64,000 nucleotides of DNA from Sulfolobus sp. A20 (GTDB taxonomy: Archaea > Thermoproteota > Thermoprotei_A > Sulfolobales > Sulfolobaceae). The position numbers were made by a program, and so were the translations under genes. Position 1 is the first letter of the stretch. Every line of letters starts with the position of its first letter. The notes under the pieces were generated by a model, which saw only the letters and a program-made list of their open reading frames with translations, ran no database searches and had not been told where the DNA came from. The stretch spans positions 2,370,384 to 2,434,383 of the forward strand of contig NZ_CP017006.1 in assembly GCF_001719125.1 (NCBI RefSeq), given 5' to 3'. Shown piece by piece: positions 27,454 to 36,714 of this stretch.

Positions 27454-27606
27454 ACTCGTAGTATGTATAACCTTAGATAATATTGGGGCTTTAGAGACTT
27501 TAGGCAATGGGAAATAGACGATCGAAAAGTTATATGCTAAAAAACCTGCCATCACTGCAGTCCCAACAAATATTATCACTATGATAGCTATGCCTATTTT
27601 GCTCAT
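26974..27606 (-). CDS. Sulfocyanin (membrane-anchored blue copper protein), copy 1
   Basis: The 210-residue protein has an N-terminal membrane helix ([20 protein letters not shown]), a short Ser/Thr linker, and a cupredoxin domain with the copper ligands His in GLPHNFLII and the C-x5-H-x4-M set in [15 protein letters not shown]. This is the sulfocyanin pattern of Sulfolobales, an extracytoplasmic electron carrier between quinol- or substrate-side complexes and a terminal oxidase. From MTSSLPSG to the C terminus it is identical to the protein encoded at 28402-29082, while the anchor and linker differ. It lies directly upstream of the Rieske gene on the same strand. Confidence 0.92.
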   Translation of the reverse strand: MSKIGIAIIVIIFVGTAVMAGFLAYNFSIVYFPLPKVSKAPILSKVIHTTSTTTTTSMTSSLPSGAYALPYNPSNKTVFLYIVAESSSNPFNFNGTSDGNLHIYIPAGWTVIVYFTNEEGLPHNFLIIQNTTATPGTDVGQDGNILLYVGATSSNYLYNGISSGQTASGSITLNPGVYWFACGVEGHASSGMWGVIEVSSSITTPYAIVE

Positions 27607-27870
27607 AATATATCAAAATAAATTAAACTAATTTAGGGTATTTAAACTTACTTTTCAACTATACTCTCTAAAGAACACCACGTTAGGAATCTAGAATGTG
27701 TTATTTGTTCTCTAAGTGATGTCAGTTAATACAAAAACTTTCTCCGCATTCTACTAGTTATACGATATATGACCTTATTAATGGTAATAATCTTCATAAA
27801 GACTATGTTTTCCTAGTGTTTATCCTCACTTACTTTCTATCCTAAAAAACGAGGGCCTCTTCTCATCTTC

Positions 27871-27896
27871 CGACTTCCTTCCCGTAGAGGGTTCCC
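27871..27896. repeat. Decayed tnpB-end hairpin relic
   Basis: CGACTTCCTTCCCG followed by TAGAGGGTTCCC keeps the GACTTCCTxCCCG half of the family. A second imperfect pairing (TCATCGATTCTCGTTTGG) follows. Confidence 0.35.
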
Positions 27897-28370
27897 TTAG
27901 GGTAGTTCATCGGTTCCTCTCATCGATTCTCGTTTGGAGATGAAGAGAATCCCTCTCATTTACATATAGAATTGACTCTAAAAACTTTATGTGCAACAAT
28001 TTCGTCCAACTATAAAATTTTTTACTTATACGAGAGTCTATTGTGGAAGAATATTTTCAGCCATCTTGCTATTGTGTTTCTCATTGAGTTAGGTGAGTCC
28101 TAGGAAATCAAACCTATTCTCGTCCCAATAAATAACCCTAAAAATACTTTTCCACAATAAAGAAAATTCAATTTATATCAAAACAACCAAATTGTTGCCC
28201 ACACGTAGATACCTTAAATTAGTACTTTCTCTTACACTATCTCTAGATATAATTCTTAAAATATTCTCCACGTGGAGATTCCGTTTTCTCATTTTAATTC
28301 TGCTATGACATCCTAAAATGCTCTAGTTCTGTCTGAAGTAATTGTTATGATAAAATTTAAAAATTATTAC

Positions 28371-28379
28371 TTATATAAG
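28371..28379 (+). promoter_or_regulatory. TATA box of sulfocyanin copy 2
   Basis: TTATATAAG lies about 23-31 bases upstream of ATG 28402 and is preceded by an A-rich stretch that could be the TFB-binding element. A GATGAG sequence between the box and the ATG could act as a ribosome binding site if transcription starts slightly earlier. Confidence 0.6.
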
Positions 28380-28401
28380 TTGTTTTAAGAGTTGATGAGA
28401 A

Positions 28402-29082
28402 ATGGCTAAGGTAGATACTCCAGTAGTGGTAGCAATAGTAATAGCAATAATCTTAGTAGCTGTAGCAGCTTATTATGTAGTAGCTGTAAGGCCTGTTTCA
28501 CCAGTTGTAAGCACTACTACTCTACCACCTACCACGGTTTCTTACACTATGACAACGAGTATGACGACTAACACTACTACAACGAGCACTACTACGACAA
28601 CTACTACTACGACAACTAGTATGACTTCTTCTCTTCCTTCTGGTGCTTATGCTTTACCTTATAATCCTTCTAATAAGACTGTTTTCTTGTACATAGTTGC
28701 TGAGAGTAGTAGTAATCCTTTCAACTTTAATGGTACTAGTGATGGTAATCTTCATATTTATATCCCTGCTGGTTGGACTGTTATTGTTTATTTCACTAAT
28801 GAGGAGGGTTTGCCACATAACTTCTTAATCATACAGAACACTACTGCTACGCCAGGTACTGATGTTGGTCAAGATGGCAACATATTATTGTATGTTGGGG
28901 CTACTAGTTCAAACTATTTGTATAACGGTATTTCAAGTGGGCAAACTGCAAGTGGTTCAATTACGCTAAATCCCGGGGTATACTGGTTTGCTTGTGGAGT
29001 AGAAGGTCATGCTTCAAGTGGAATGTGGGGTGTAATAGAAGTATCAAGCTCAATAACAACACCCTACGCAATAGTAGAATAA
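28402..29082 (+). CDS. Sulfocyanin (membrane-anchored blue copper protein), copy 2
   Basis: The 226-residue paralog has its own anchor ([20 protein letters not shown]) and a long threonine-rich linker (about residues 38-76, mostly Thr with a few Ser, Met and Pro). Its cupredoxin domain is identical to copy 1, with ligands in GLPHNFLII and [12 protein letters not shown]. The longer linker may let the copper domain reach a more distant partner or may be heavily glycosylated, as is usual for extracellular Sulfolobus proteins. It heads the rightward arm that carries the oxidase subunits, so it is the likely donor to the CuA subunit. The identical domains indicate recent duplication or gene conversion. 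Confidence 0.92.
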   Translation: MAKVDTPVVVAIVIAIILVAVAAYYVVAVRPVSPVVSTTTLPPTTVSYTMTTSMTTNTTTTSTTTTTTTTTTSMTSSLPSGAYALPYNPSNKTVFLYIVAESSSNPFNFNGTSDGNLHIYIPAGWTVIVYFTNEEGLPHNFLIIQNTTATPGTDVGQDGNILLYVGATSSNYLYNGISSGQTASGSITLNPGVYWFACGVEGHASSGMWGVIEVSSSITTPYAIVE

Positions 29083-29111
29083 ATTAAACCCTTTTTTTAA
29101 AACATATTATT
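28603..29111 (+). repeat. 509-bp inverted repeat, right arm
   Basis: The arm starts inside the threonine linker codons of sulfocyanin 2 and runs 29 bases past its stop codon, ending in AACATATTATT. It pairs with 26945-27453. The spacer between the arms is 1149 bases. Confidence 0.93.
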
Positions 29112-29395
29112 ATTTTTCTAATGTATTGTTGCGTTGTGAGCCGGGATTAGAGGATTGACGTTTTATATATATTGGACTCATTCTATCATGTTGAGTTTAT
29201 ATTCTAAGAGCCTTTGCTTCTTGACCCAAAGATAAGTTTTATTCCTTATTAATATTGTTTTTACTAATTTCTATACTTATCTATTTTGTTTATGTATCAA
29301 TATGTTTCTATAATATTTAACGATATTTCTTTTTAAAGTAAAGTAAAATAAAAGAAAGAAAAGTTTTTTAATGCGTTTTTAGTTATTATAGTGTG
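29112..29395. other. Gap upstream of the 47-codon gene
   Basis: About 280 bases of AT-rich sequence follow the right repeat arm. AGTTTTTTAATG (29363-29374) is a TATA-like stretch correctly placed for the small gene at 29396. I see nothing else. Confidence 0.45.
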
Positions 29396-29539
29396 ATGAA
29401 CATGATAGTGTTTCAAGTGGCTACGTATGCAACGCCTGCAAGTATAGGGTTTCAAGATGTGTTTGGATTTGGTCTTGCCGGAATAGCAATAGCATCGGGG
29501 TTAGTCTTTTACTTGATATATAGGAAGAAGGTTTTTTAG
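29396..29539 (+). CDS. 47-residue single-span membrane peptide, candidate oxidase small subunit
   Basis: The frame starts at ATG 29396 (GTG 29393 is in frame) and reads MNMIVFQVATYATPASIGF, then QDVFGFGLAGIAIASGLVFY, then LIYRKKVF and a stop. It has one C-terminal membrane helix with a basic end, so the N terminus is probably outside. A TATA-like stretch lies about 25 bases upstream. Small one-helix subunits are common in heme-copper oxidases (for example subunit IIa of ba3 oxidases), and it sits 138 bases before the subunit II gene. Its job is inferred from position and topology only. Confidence 0.6.
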   Translation: MNMIVFQVATYATPASIGFQDVFGFGLAGIAIASGLVFYLIYRKKVF

Positions 29540-29686
29540 AAACATTATTTCTTTTTATAATTAATTATTATGATTTTGTCTCAATAATTTGCGAATATTC
29601 AAATGAGTTTTTAAAATGTATAAATACATTAGCAACCAAAAAACTTTTTAATTAAATTTGGTAGATATATATAGGAAGTGTTAGTT

Positions 29687-30223
29687 ATGAGTAATCATAA
29701 GGATTGGGAGAAGATATGGTTTATAGTTATGTTAGTGTTAGTTACTATTTTTACTGGTTTATCTTACTTCACAATAGTCAATGGAAGTAGTGCGACCTAC
29801 AGATATGGTCTTCCGCTAGCTAGCGGAGTGCCTAAACCTTTGCCTAATGGTACAGTAGTAATTTACATGGCTGCGATACAGTGGGCTTTCTTGCCAAATA
29901 ACGCTACTGAAATAATTTACTTGCCTAATGGGACTATGGAAAATATTTCTGTTACTTCACAAGTGATAACTTACGTCCATGGCTATCCTTACATAAAAGT
30001 GTATCCAAATCAGCCAGTGCTGTTCATTTTATACAGTAATAATGTTGTCCACGGATTTTATATAAGGTTACCTCACGGGGCTCAGAACGTTAACATTGTC
30101 CCTGGAATAAACAGTTATTCATTCTTCTTCTCTCCCTCAACCCCTGGTAACTACACTTTTCACTGTGCGGAATATTGTGGGATAGGACATTCTTATATGT
30201 ATGGTTATCTGTGGGTGATGTGA
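29687..30223 (+). CDS. Heme-copper oxidase subunit II with CuA site
   Basis: About 178 residues: one N-terminal membrane helix ([19 protein letters not shown]) followed by a cupredoxin domain. The CuA ligands are all visible: His in [10 protein letters not shown] and the set C-x3-C-x3-H-x2-M in [15 protein letters not shown], including the bridging Glu. It takes electrons from a soluble or anchored donor, here most likely sulfocyanin, and passes them to subunit I. Single-helix subunit II is typical of B-type oxidases. The longer GTG start at 29678 adds three residues; I prefer ATG 29687, with AGGAAG upstream. The subunit I gene starts one base after its stop. Confidence 0.9.
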   Translation: MSNHKDWEKIWFIVMLVLVTIFTGLSYFTIVNGSSATYRYGLPLASGVPKPLPNGTVVIYMAAIQWAFLPNNATEIIYLPNGTMENISVTSQVITYVHGYPYIKVYPNQPVLFILYSNNVVHGFYIRLPHGAQNVNIVPGINSYSFFFSPSTPGNYTFHCAEYCGIGHSYMYGYLWVM

Positions 30224-30224
30224 A

Positions 30225-31748
30225 ATGAAACTATATCCTAAGACTACTTTAGGTGTTGCCTTAGCTTATGGAATAGCTGGTCTAGTATGGTTAGCCGTAA
30301 TGGGTGTTGCTGCACTATGGTTTAGGACTATCTTAATAAGTCCACACACTAACCCAACACTGGGTTATAAGGTAGCCCCGTTGTATTACTTTCTTGTAAC
30401 TATGCACGGATCTACTGCAATGTATATAATTGTTCCAGACCTAGCATTATCATTACTAGCATATTCGTTGTATAAAAGTAATATGAATGTATTAAGCTAT
30501 AAACTAGTAGCTCTCTCATTCTACTTGATAAATTTGCCGATGATAATAACATTCCTAGGAGGACCGATGACGGGTTGGTATATGTATCCTCCTCTATCGT
30601 TACAGCTTGGTAGTTGGTTATACTTTGGATCCTTTGCTCCATCATTAGCAGGGAAGTTAATAGGCTTAGCTTACTTCATGATGTTCCTTAACTCGATAGG
30701 AGTTGCGATAGGCTCTATAACAATGTTTATTGATGGCTATAAGACCAGACCTAAGGAGGGTAAGATACCGATATTTGCAGCTTACGGCATGGCTTTTGGT
30801 GGTGCATTAGTCTTTATAACCATCTTAGCATTAGCTGCAGCTGAGCTGTGGTATGTATTATACTTCTGGGCTTCAGTACCAGTTAACCCATTAACATGGG
30901 TAGTCTTGTTCTGGTTCTTTGGACACCCAGTAGTGTACTACGTTCCCTTCGCTGCCTTTGGTGGATTATATTACTTCATACCTAAGTTCGCAGGAAGACA
31001 ACTTTATAGCGAAAGGTGGGCGAGGTGGAACATAGCTTTACTATTCACTTTCTCGATGTTAGCTTGGGTCCACCACTTACAGACTTGGCCTTTGCCAGTA
31101 GTTTTAAGGGCATTCATTACCCCGACTACTTTAATACTAGCTGCCGGTTCAGGTTTAACTGTACTAAACTTAGGCTTAACTATATTGCTAGGTAAAGGAT
31201 ATGAGTGGAAGAACCCTGTAGGCCTTACCGCACTGATAGCCTTATTAGGGTTTATATTAGCAGGGTTACAAGCGCTAATGTTACCAATAAATCCATTGAA
31301 CGTGTTAGTTCACAACAGTTATTATGTAGTTGGACACTTCCACTTGATGATATGGACTATAATATTCCTAGGTTATTTAACCTCATTCCTAGGAATGCTA
31401 TCTGAGAGAATGGGAGGTATCTCATTATCTAGCTTATCTACCGGTCTAATAGGGGGTGGAGTGATAATGTGGACTATAGGTGCTTTCCTGTTAGGATATA
31501 CGATGAGCATTGCCGGTTATCTAGGACTACTGAGGAGGTGGATGGCTTATCCGCTAAAGTTCTTGCCATATATGGATGCCATGTCGATATATGCGATTAT
31601 GATGGGGGCTAGCTTCGTTATGATAATGATTCCCGTACTAGCTACTTTATTGAGGATAAAGTTGGACTCTTTCTGGGAGTTACCCGGTATTGAAGGTAAA
31701 GTTTCTGCTGGAAGTATGCCCGGAGTAATGGCAGAGAATAAAAAATAA
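30225..31748 (+). CDS. Heme-copper oxidase subunit I
   Basis: The 507-residue protein has about 12 membrane helices. Ligands are in place: the low-spin heme His in TMHGSTAM, the CuB/Tyr region [17 protein letters not shown] (His and the tyrosine four residues on), the CuB pair in [11 protein letters not shown], and the two heme histidines in [10 protein letters not shown]. It reduces O2 to water and pumps or consumes protons. HPVVY in place of HPEVY and HHLQT in place of HHMFT set it apart from common A-type enzymes, so B-type or a deep archaeal branch is likely. A GGGTGATG ribosome binding site overlaps the end of the subunit II gene, which shows tight coupling. Confidence 0.92.
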   Translation: MKLYPKTTLGVALAYGIAGLVWLAVMGVAALWFRTILISPHTNPTLGYKVAPLYYFLVTMHGSTAMYIIVPDLALSLLAYSLYKSNMNVLSYKLVALSFYLINLPMIITFLGGPMTGWYMYPPLSLQLGSWLYFGSFAPSLAGKLIGLAYFMMFLNSIGVAIGSITMFIDGYKTRPKEGKIPIFAAYGMAFGGALVFITILALAAAELWYVLYFWASVPVNPLTWVVLFWFFGHPVVYYVPFAAFGGLYYFIPKFAGRQLYSERWARWNIALLFTFSMLAWVHHLQTWPLPVVLRAFITPTTLILAAGSGLTVLNLGLTILLGKGYEWKNPVGLTALIALLGFILAGLQALMLPINPLNVLVHNSYYVVGHFHLMIWTIIFLGYLTSFLGMLSERMGGISLSSLSTGLIGGGVIMWTIGAFLLGYTMSIAGYLGLLRRWMAYPLKFLPYMDAMSIYAIMMGASFVMIMIPVLATLLRIKLDSFWELPGIEGKVSAGSMPGVMAENKK

Positions 31749-31789
31749 AATAAAGAAAAACTTTTTTTCTGCATTTCCTATTTATATAT

Positions 31790-32356
31790 ATGTTATCCTA
31801 TAACGGAAATGTTAGGGAAAATTATAAGACCTTAGCATTATCCGTAGCCTTGATAGTGATCTTTGTTAATCCAGTAATGGAAGTCTTACAAGGGATAAAT
31901 CCAATAATCTACATGTTAGATCATTATGCTCTTTACTTAGCTGGGCTAATATTTGGATCTAAGTTCTTTAAGGGTTCAATACATACTCTTATATTAGGTG
32001 TTATCCCAGCTATATTCTGGCACTACCCCCTATTCTTTGACTTAGCAGGGGCTAGTATAACTTTTAGGCTATTATGTGAGGCTACCCTCTTTCTAGGGGG
32101 TTTATTAGCTGGTTCGTTCATACCTGTAGCTAGCCTTAGAAGTAAGGTCATATTGTTTGCATTATATATGCTTGGGGATACTCTATTAAGTATTTTCTTC
32201 ATTTTAGGTTATCCACAGTACTCTAATGTATACTTTCCCTCTTTAGCTTGGGGACCTTCAGCACTTTTTGGAGTTGGCATTATGATGTTTATTATTATGA
32301 ACTTGTTTCTAGCATATGTTATAATTAGACTATTAAAGGATATTTCTATTTTTTAG
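31790..32356 (+). CDS. DUF1404-like polytopic membrane protein
   Basis: The 188-residue protein has five to six membrane helices with histidines near helix ends (MLDHYALYLAGLIFGSK, IFWHYPLFFDLAG). The size and pattern resemble archaeal DUF1404 proteins and, distantly, CtaG-type oxidase assembly factors. Lying 41 bases after subunit I and before the AioA-type gene, it is probably a maturation or accessory subunit of the oxidase; that is inference from position. ATG 31790 follows TATATAT closely, so it is probably translated from the upstream mRNA. Confidence 0.65.
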   Translation: MLSYNGNVRENYKTLALSVALIVIFVNPVMEVLQGINPIIYMLDHYALYLAGLIFGSKFFKGSIHTLILGVIPAIFWHYPLFFDLAGASITFRLLCEATLFLGGLLAGSFIPVASLRSKVILFALYMLGDTLLSIFFILGYPQYSNVYFPSLAWGPSALFGVGIMMFIIMNLFLAYVIIRLLKDISIF

Positions 32357-32442
32357 CTAATTTTTTATTCTTAAGATTTATTAATTTTTAGTTCAAATGG
32401 AATAAGCTGTTAAATATGTTTAACTATATATATATACGGTAG

Positions 32443-32450
32443 TTTTAAAA
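32443..32450 (+). promoter_or_regulatory. TATA box of the aioA-like gene
   Basis: TTTTAAAA lies about 40-47 bases before ATG 32490, which would start transcription near 32473-32476 and leave a short leader. The leader carries a GGTGA ribosome binding site at 32479-32483, seven bases before the ATG. The gene therefore probably has its own promoter. Confidence 0.5.
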
Positions 32451-32489
32451 AGTTAAAACACTTAATTCTTTTGATAATGGTGAAAGTAG

Positions 32490-35400
32490 ATGAGCTCATC
32501 TTCTACTACGCAGTATAGTCCAGTCCCTAATAGAAGGATTCCACTACCTCCTGTAACTGCTGAGAGATATCACGTCACTTGTAGATTCTGTAATGTAGGC
32601 TGTGGATATGATGTTTTTGTATTCCCCGTTGGACAAGAGGGTAGTCCTGCAAAGGGACAGAACGCTGTTGTATATAATCTAGTTGATAAAGTATTCAATA
32701 GGAACTTGCAGAACTATCAGGCTGATTACACACAGCAGTTAATACCATTAAGCGCTAACTACGGTACCCCATGGATTGGAGAAGGTATGGTAACTAAAAC
32801 TATCAGATATAACACTAATACTAAGAGCTGGGAGGAAGTATACATAATAGAAGTTCCAAGCTCAGAGTGTCCAGCTAATGAAGGGAACTACTCCACCAGA
32901 GGAGGGAGAAACGCTCAAAGGATTTGGAGCCCATTCAAAGATGTTGCCTCTGGCTTCGCGGTCTATCAATCTAGGATAACTACACCATTACTGAGGTGGA
33001 ACAATAGTTTACAGCCAATATCGTGGAGCTATGCGATTGAGGCAATTGCAACTATCATTAAATATTTCCTAGACAACGAGAACTTTACCTACCCAGACCC
33101 AGTAGGTCCTGCTGCAATTCAAGTATTGGGTATAAGGGCTGATCACGGTGGAGGTCAAGGTGGAGGTATAGTAAGTAATTTAATGCCGGGATTATTCTTG
33201 CACATGGGTTTAGCAACACCCTTTATTAGGTTCCATTATCAAGTAGCTTTCTCGTTTACGCAGGACGCTTTAGAGGAGGCAACAAATGGTAATGGAACTG
33301 ACACTGCTAGCATGCTAGACATTTCAATTGCTGATACTCTAGTAGTATGGGGCATAAACGAGTACGTTACTTCGACTGTTAACCTAATTCAACATATATT
33401 TGATAATATTTCTGGTGCTACAATTGATAGGAAGAAGCAATGGTTTGAATCTGGAGAGCCGGCAATGCCGGGTAATATAATTATAGTTGAAGCTAGGCCC
33501 AGTGAAACTGTTCACGCTGTAGCTGCTAAGCTAGGAATTACTATACAGCAAGCTATGCAGGGAATAACAGCACAATCTGGCAATAATGGTGGGGGTTACA
33601 TGTTATATGTGCAAGTTAACCCCGGTACTGATGCCGAATTAGCTAACGCTGTAGCAGCTTACATTTACTACACTTATCCAGATGTGGTGAATTATTTCAT
33701 TAACTTATACAAGTCCGCTTCTACGAATGGCTTCACCTTCAACGAGGAGACTTTTAACTATTATATACAGTACTTGACTTCAAAGAGTCTAGATGAGTGG
33801 CTATCAGAGGCTGAGCAGATAACTGGTGTTCCTAGTCAAATTATAATGCAGATGGGAGACTTAATTGCCAAGCCAAAGACTGCTAATGGAAACACTTATT
33901 ATAAGAGGACGTTAATAGAGTTTGAGAAGGGTGTCATATGGTCTGGTAACTATACTCCAATTTACGCTATAGCAAACTTAGCGATTATTAGTGGTGCATT
34001 ATCCGGTAGACCAGGGTGTGGAACATCTACTGGTTTTGGACATCAAAGAGGTGCTGCATTTCCATTACCTCCACCACCACCGTGGTCTTCCAACTTGAGT
34101 CAAAGTAGACAATTCTTCATACCGATGCACGTTTATGCTCCTCAACAGCTACAGTCCATGGGAATGACAGTTAACGGTACTAACATTGTTAACTTCATTA
34201 AACAGTTCTATAATCAATATAACAGTACCCTAGTCCCACAGATATACCAATATAATCCGGTAGTAGACTATTTAATATACAGCGGTTATGGCAAAGTATT
34301 ATGGGTCTTCACAGCTAACCCATATAAGCAAACCATGTCGGGTACTAAGCTTGGATTAACAATTGATAATAGAGCAAGACTACTACAAGAGTGCTTAGAA
34401 AATAGTGCAAGCCTAGGTGTTTCATCTTCCTCTACGACTACACCATCTTCCTCCTATAACGTTAGTGCCGTGAGCCAGCCAGTTCCCAGTGTTCCTACTC
34501 CTCAACAGTATGCTAGTGCAGTAATAAGCTGTTTAGGTAGTGTAAATGGTTCATTATTTGTAGTTGGTAATGATATTATACTCCCACAGAACGGAGTATT
34601 TGAGAGAGCTGCACACATACTATTACCCTCAGTAGCTAACCACGGTGAGATATATGAGCTAAGGTGGAATGGACACGACAGAAGATTGAGGTTGGTAGAA
34701 GCGTTTCACTCTCCACCGGGTAATGCAATGCCAGACGTTTGGATATATTCGATGATAGCTTACGTAATATATCAAATGTATCAGTCTGAAGGGAATGGAA
34801 GTTCTCCACAAGCACAAAGGCTATACATGGCGTTTAACCCAATATGGCAATCATTAATGAAAAACATGACTCAAAACTCTCAACCATTATCAGTTGCACC
34901 ACAATTCTCTGAGAACTTCTATGATTATGATTGGTTCAGTATTTATAGTGATATATGGGACTACTATGTTGCAAATGGTCCAAAGAACTTCAGCTCATGG
35001 CCCTATGGATATGTAGTACCACACTGGGCTCCAGGGTGGACTCAAGTTAGCTTAAGTGACTTAAAGATGGCTAGGACTATAGGAGTTCAATTGCCAATAC
35101 TAGGCAAGACCACTAACTCAGACGGTAGTTTCACCTTATGGGGGTTAGTTAACTACGCTGAACCAGCTATTAATGGAATGTTCAGGGCTGAGAAAGTTAC
35201 TATTAATCCTAACCAAGCTGTAACAGTTGGTAACACTACATTACCCTTAATCACGAGAGAGGTGGTTTACATAAGTATTAATGACTTACAGTCAATGTTT
35301 GGTTATTCATGGCAAGACTTATTACCATACGTAATTAATGGCTTTAACCCGTTCCCAACGCCTTATGTGGGAGTGTTTGGCTATGCTAAGCAATTACAGC

Positions 35401-35825
35401 AGAAGTACAAGTACTGGGTCAATAACGGTAGGTGGAACATAATATTTCAGTCTGGATGGATTGATTATCAGATCCCCGACATATATAAGAGAGTTCCATT
35501 CCCGATAATTCAAATGAACGCAACTGATGCACAGAATGAGGGATTACAGAACGGGGATATAATACAATTATACAACGACTTCGGATCATTAGAAGGAGTA
35601 GTGTGGATATCTAATACTGTTCCACAAGGGCAAGTATTTGTAGCAATGGCTTATGAAGTGAAGCCTGGAGCTAATCAGTTAACTACACCAACTGTAGACC
35701 CAGTAACTGATAACCAAATGGTCAAGTGGGCTTGGGCTAACATAAAGAAGATTGGTACACTATCACAAGAGTACATACAGCAAGTCACCTTCGCGCCAGT
35801 GAAGTTCCAAGTTAGCTCGTCTTGA
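32490..35825 (+). CDS. aioA: Arsenite-oxidase-type (AioA-like) molybdopterin oxidoreductase
   Basis: The 1111-residue protein is a DMSO-reductase-superfamily enzyme of the AioA branch. [20 protein letters not shown], then [20 protein letters not shown], gives the cluster motif C31-x2-C34-x3-C38, and the fourth ligand position is Ser in GNYSTRGG, as in the [3Fe-4S] cluster of AioA. The C-terminal pterin domain has [15 protein letters not shown] and [13 protein letters not shown], again AioA-like. It has no signal of its own; AioA is known to be exported with the Tat-tagged AioB. It is about 280 residues longer than A. faecalis AioA. Of the arsenite-pocket residues, both His are found (DHGGG about 219; GFGHQRG 518), but the Glu and Arg positions differ, so the substrate is uncertain. 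Confidence 0.85.
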   Translation: MSSSSTTQYSPVPNRRIPLPPVTAERYHVTCRFCNVGCGYDVFVFPVGQEGSPAKGQNAVVYNLVDKVFNRNLQNYQADYTQQLIPLSANYGTPWIGEGMVTKTIRYNTNTKSWEEVYIIEVPSSECPANEGNYSTRGGRNAQRIWSPFKDVASGFAVYQSRITTPLLRWNNSLQPISWSYAIEAIATIIKYFLDNENFTYPDPVGPAAIQVLGIRADHGGGQGGGIVSNLMPGLFLHMGLATPFIRFHYQVAFSFTQDALEEATNGNGTDTASMLDISIADTLVVWGINEYVTSTVNLIQHIFDNISGATIDRKKQWFESGEPAMPGNIIIVEARPSETVHAVAAKLGITIQQAMQGITAQSGNNGGGYMLYVQVNPGTDAELANAVAAYIYYTYPDVVNYFINLYKSASTNGFTFNEETFNYYIQYLTSKSLDEWLSEAEQITGVPSQIIMQMGDLIAKPKTANGNTYYKRTLIEFEKGVIWSGNYTPIYAIANLAIISGALSGRPGCGTSTGFGHQRGAAFPLPPPPPWSSNLSQSRQFFIPMHVYAPQQLQSMGMTVNGTNIVNFIKQFYNQYNSTLVPQIYQYNPVVDYLIYSGYGKVLWVFTANPYKQTMSGTKLGLTIDNRARLLQECLENSASLGVSSSSTTTPSSSYNVSAVSQPVPSVPTPQQYASAVISCLGSVNGSLFVVGNDIILPQNGVFERAAHILLPSVANHGEIYELRWNGHDRRLRLVEAFHSPPGNAMPDVWIYSMIAYVIYQMYQSEGNGSSPQAQRLYMAFNPIWQSLMKNMTQNSQPLSVAPQFSENFYDYDWFSIYSDIWDYYVANGPKNFSSWPYGYVVPHWAPGWTQVSLSDLKMARTIGVQLPILGKTTNSDGSFTLWGLVNYAEPAINGMFRAEKVTINPNQAVTVGNTTLPLITREVVYISINDLQSMFGYSWQDLLPYVINGFNPFPTPYVGVFGYAKQLQQKYKYWVNNGRWNIIFQSGWIDYQIPDIYKRVPFPIIQMNATDAQNEGLQNGDIIQLYNDFGSLEGVVWISNTVPQGQVFVAMAYEVKPGANQLTTPTVDPVTDNQMVKWAWANIKKIGTLSQEYIQQVTFAPVKFQVSSS

Positions 35826-36714
35826 TAAGAAAAAATATTTTTATTTTTTGAACTCATGTAGTTGATACCACTAGTTTTCCTCATTGTACAATCTTTCTTT
35901 TAAATTTTCCATATGATTCGATAAGTTAATGAAAATTTCACTTAAGAATAAAATCTCTGTAGAAAGGTATAGAAGTGGAAAAATATAATCTCCAATACTC
36001 TAACTTCGTATCTCAAACACTACTTCCGAAAGTGTTTTACTATTCTATCTTTAACGTTAGCCTAGATGATCCTTCTCAAAATACACGACAGAAGACTCGA
36101 CTAAAAGGAAATTGTTTTGAGGGATGTAAAGTAATTTAATTAAAACGTTACATTCTTGACTAGTCTTTAAAATAAAAACGTCGCCTATTTTAAAATAATG
36201 ATAAAACTTGTTTATATTTTAATGAAATTTTAGTATTAATACGGTTAGTTCCCTACTAAGTCTCTCTTTCTCATGAATTCTCTATATAAAAAAAGGTTTA
36301 TAAATCACAATAGTTCTATAGGTTTTTGAGTTTTACGTCATATGCGACATTTTAAATATGTTACCCATTCTTAACATCTTCATTACCCCTCACGATTTTT
36401 CCTTGCATTTTTTAATGATCAATTAATGTACTCGTTACCCTTATTTTCCCCTTTAAACAGTTGACATTAGAGACGATTTATGTATTAATGGTTTCTCAAA
36501 AAGTTTTTTACAAGGTTATTGTCTTCTCATTCGACTTGATACTAACCTCCTTGAAGAGTCTTTCCTTGTTTCGTAATTATAGTTATCTCATGTGAGATTT
36601 ACCTCCTTCCACCTAAAGGCGAGGTTTGGCGCTCTTTCTTTCAATGAGGATTAACTTCCTAAGTGGTTTTGAGATAAGAGTAAACCTTATTTCCCATCAT
36701 GCCTCACCTATGGT
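35826..36714. other. Long gene-free gap after the aioA-like gene
   Basis: About 890 bases without a supported gene. It is AT-rich with many stop codons in all frames. A tnpB-end hairpin (36601-36638) lies near its right end, and the 100 bases before it hold a related eroded CCTCCTTGAAGAGTC word. No RNA gene was recognised. Confidence 0.5.
36601..36638. repeat. Solo tnpB-end hairpin
   Basis: ACCTCCTTCCACCTAAAGGC followed by GAGGTTTGGCGCTCTTTC aligns with the CCTC...GCCTTAAAGGCGAGGTTTGCCG family and can form a CCTC/GAGG-based stem. Confidence 0.45.

Larger units (their letters stand above)
27607..28401. other. Divergent promoter region between the two sulfocyanin genes
   Basis: About 795 bases lie between the divergent sulfocyanin starts. 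It holds the left promoter (TATA-like GTTTAAAT about 30 bases before the left start), a decayed tnpB-end hairpin (27871-27896) and the right promoter. No open frame is supported. It is the unique centre of the 509-bp inverted repeat, so recombination between the arms would flip it. Confidence 0.6.

Noticed and set aside
32490-32540. RR in the AioA-like N terminus as a twin-arginine signal
   Set aside because: [10 protein letters not shown] is not followed by a hydrophobic stretch but by the cluster motif; the Rieske partner carries the Tat signal instead.
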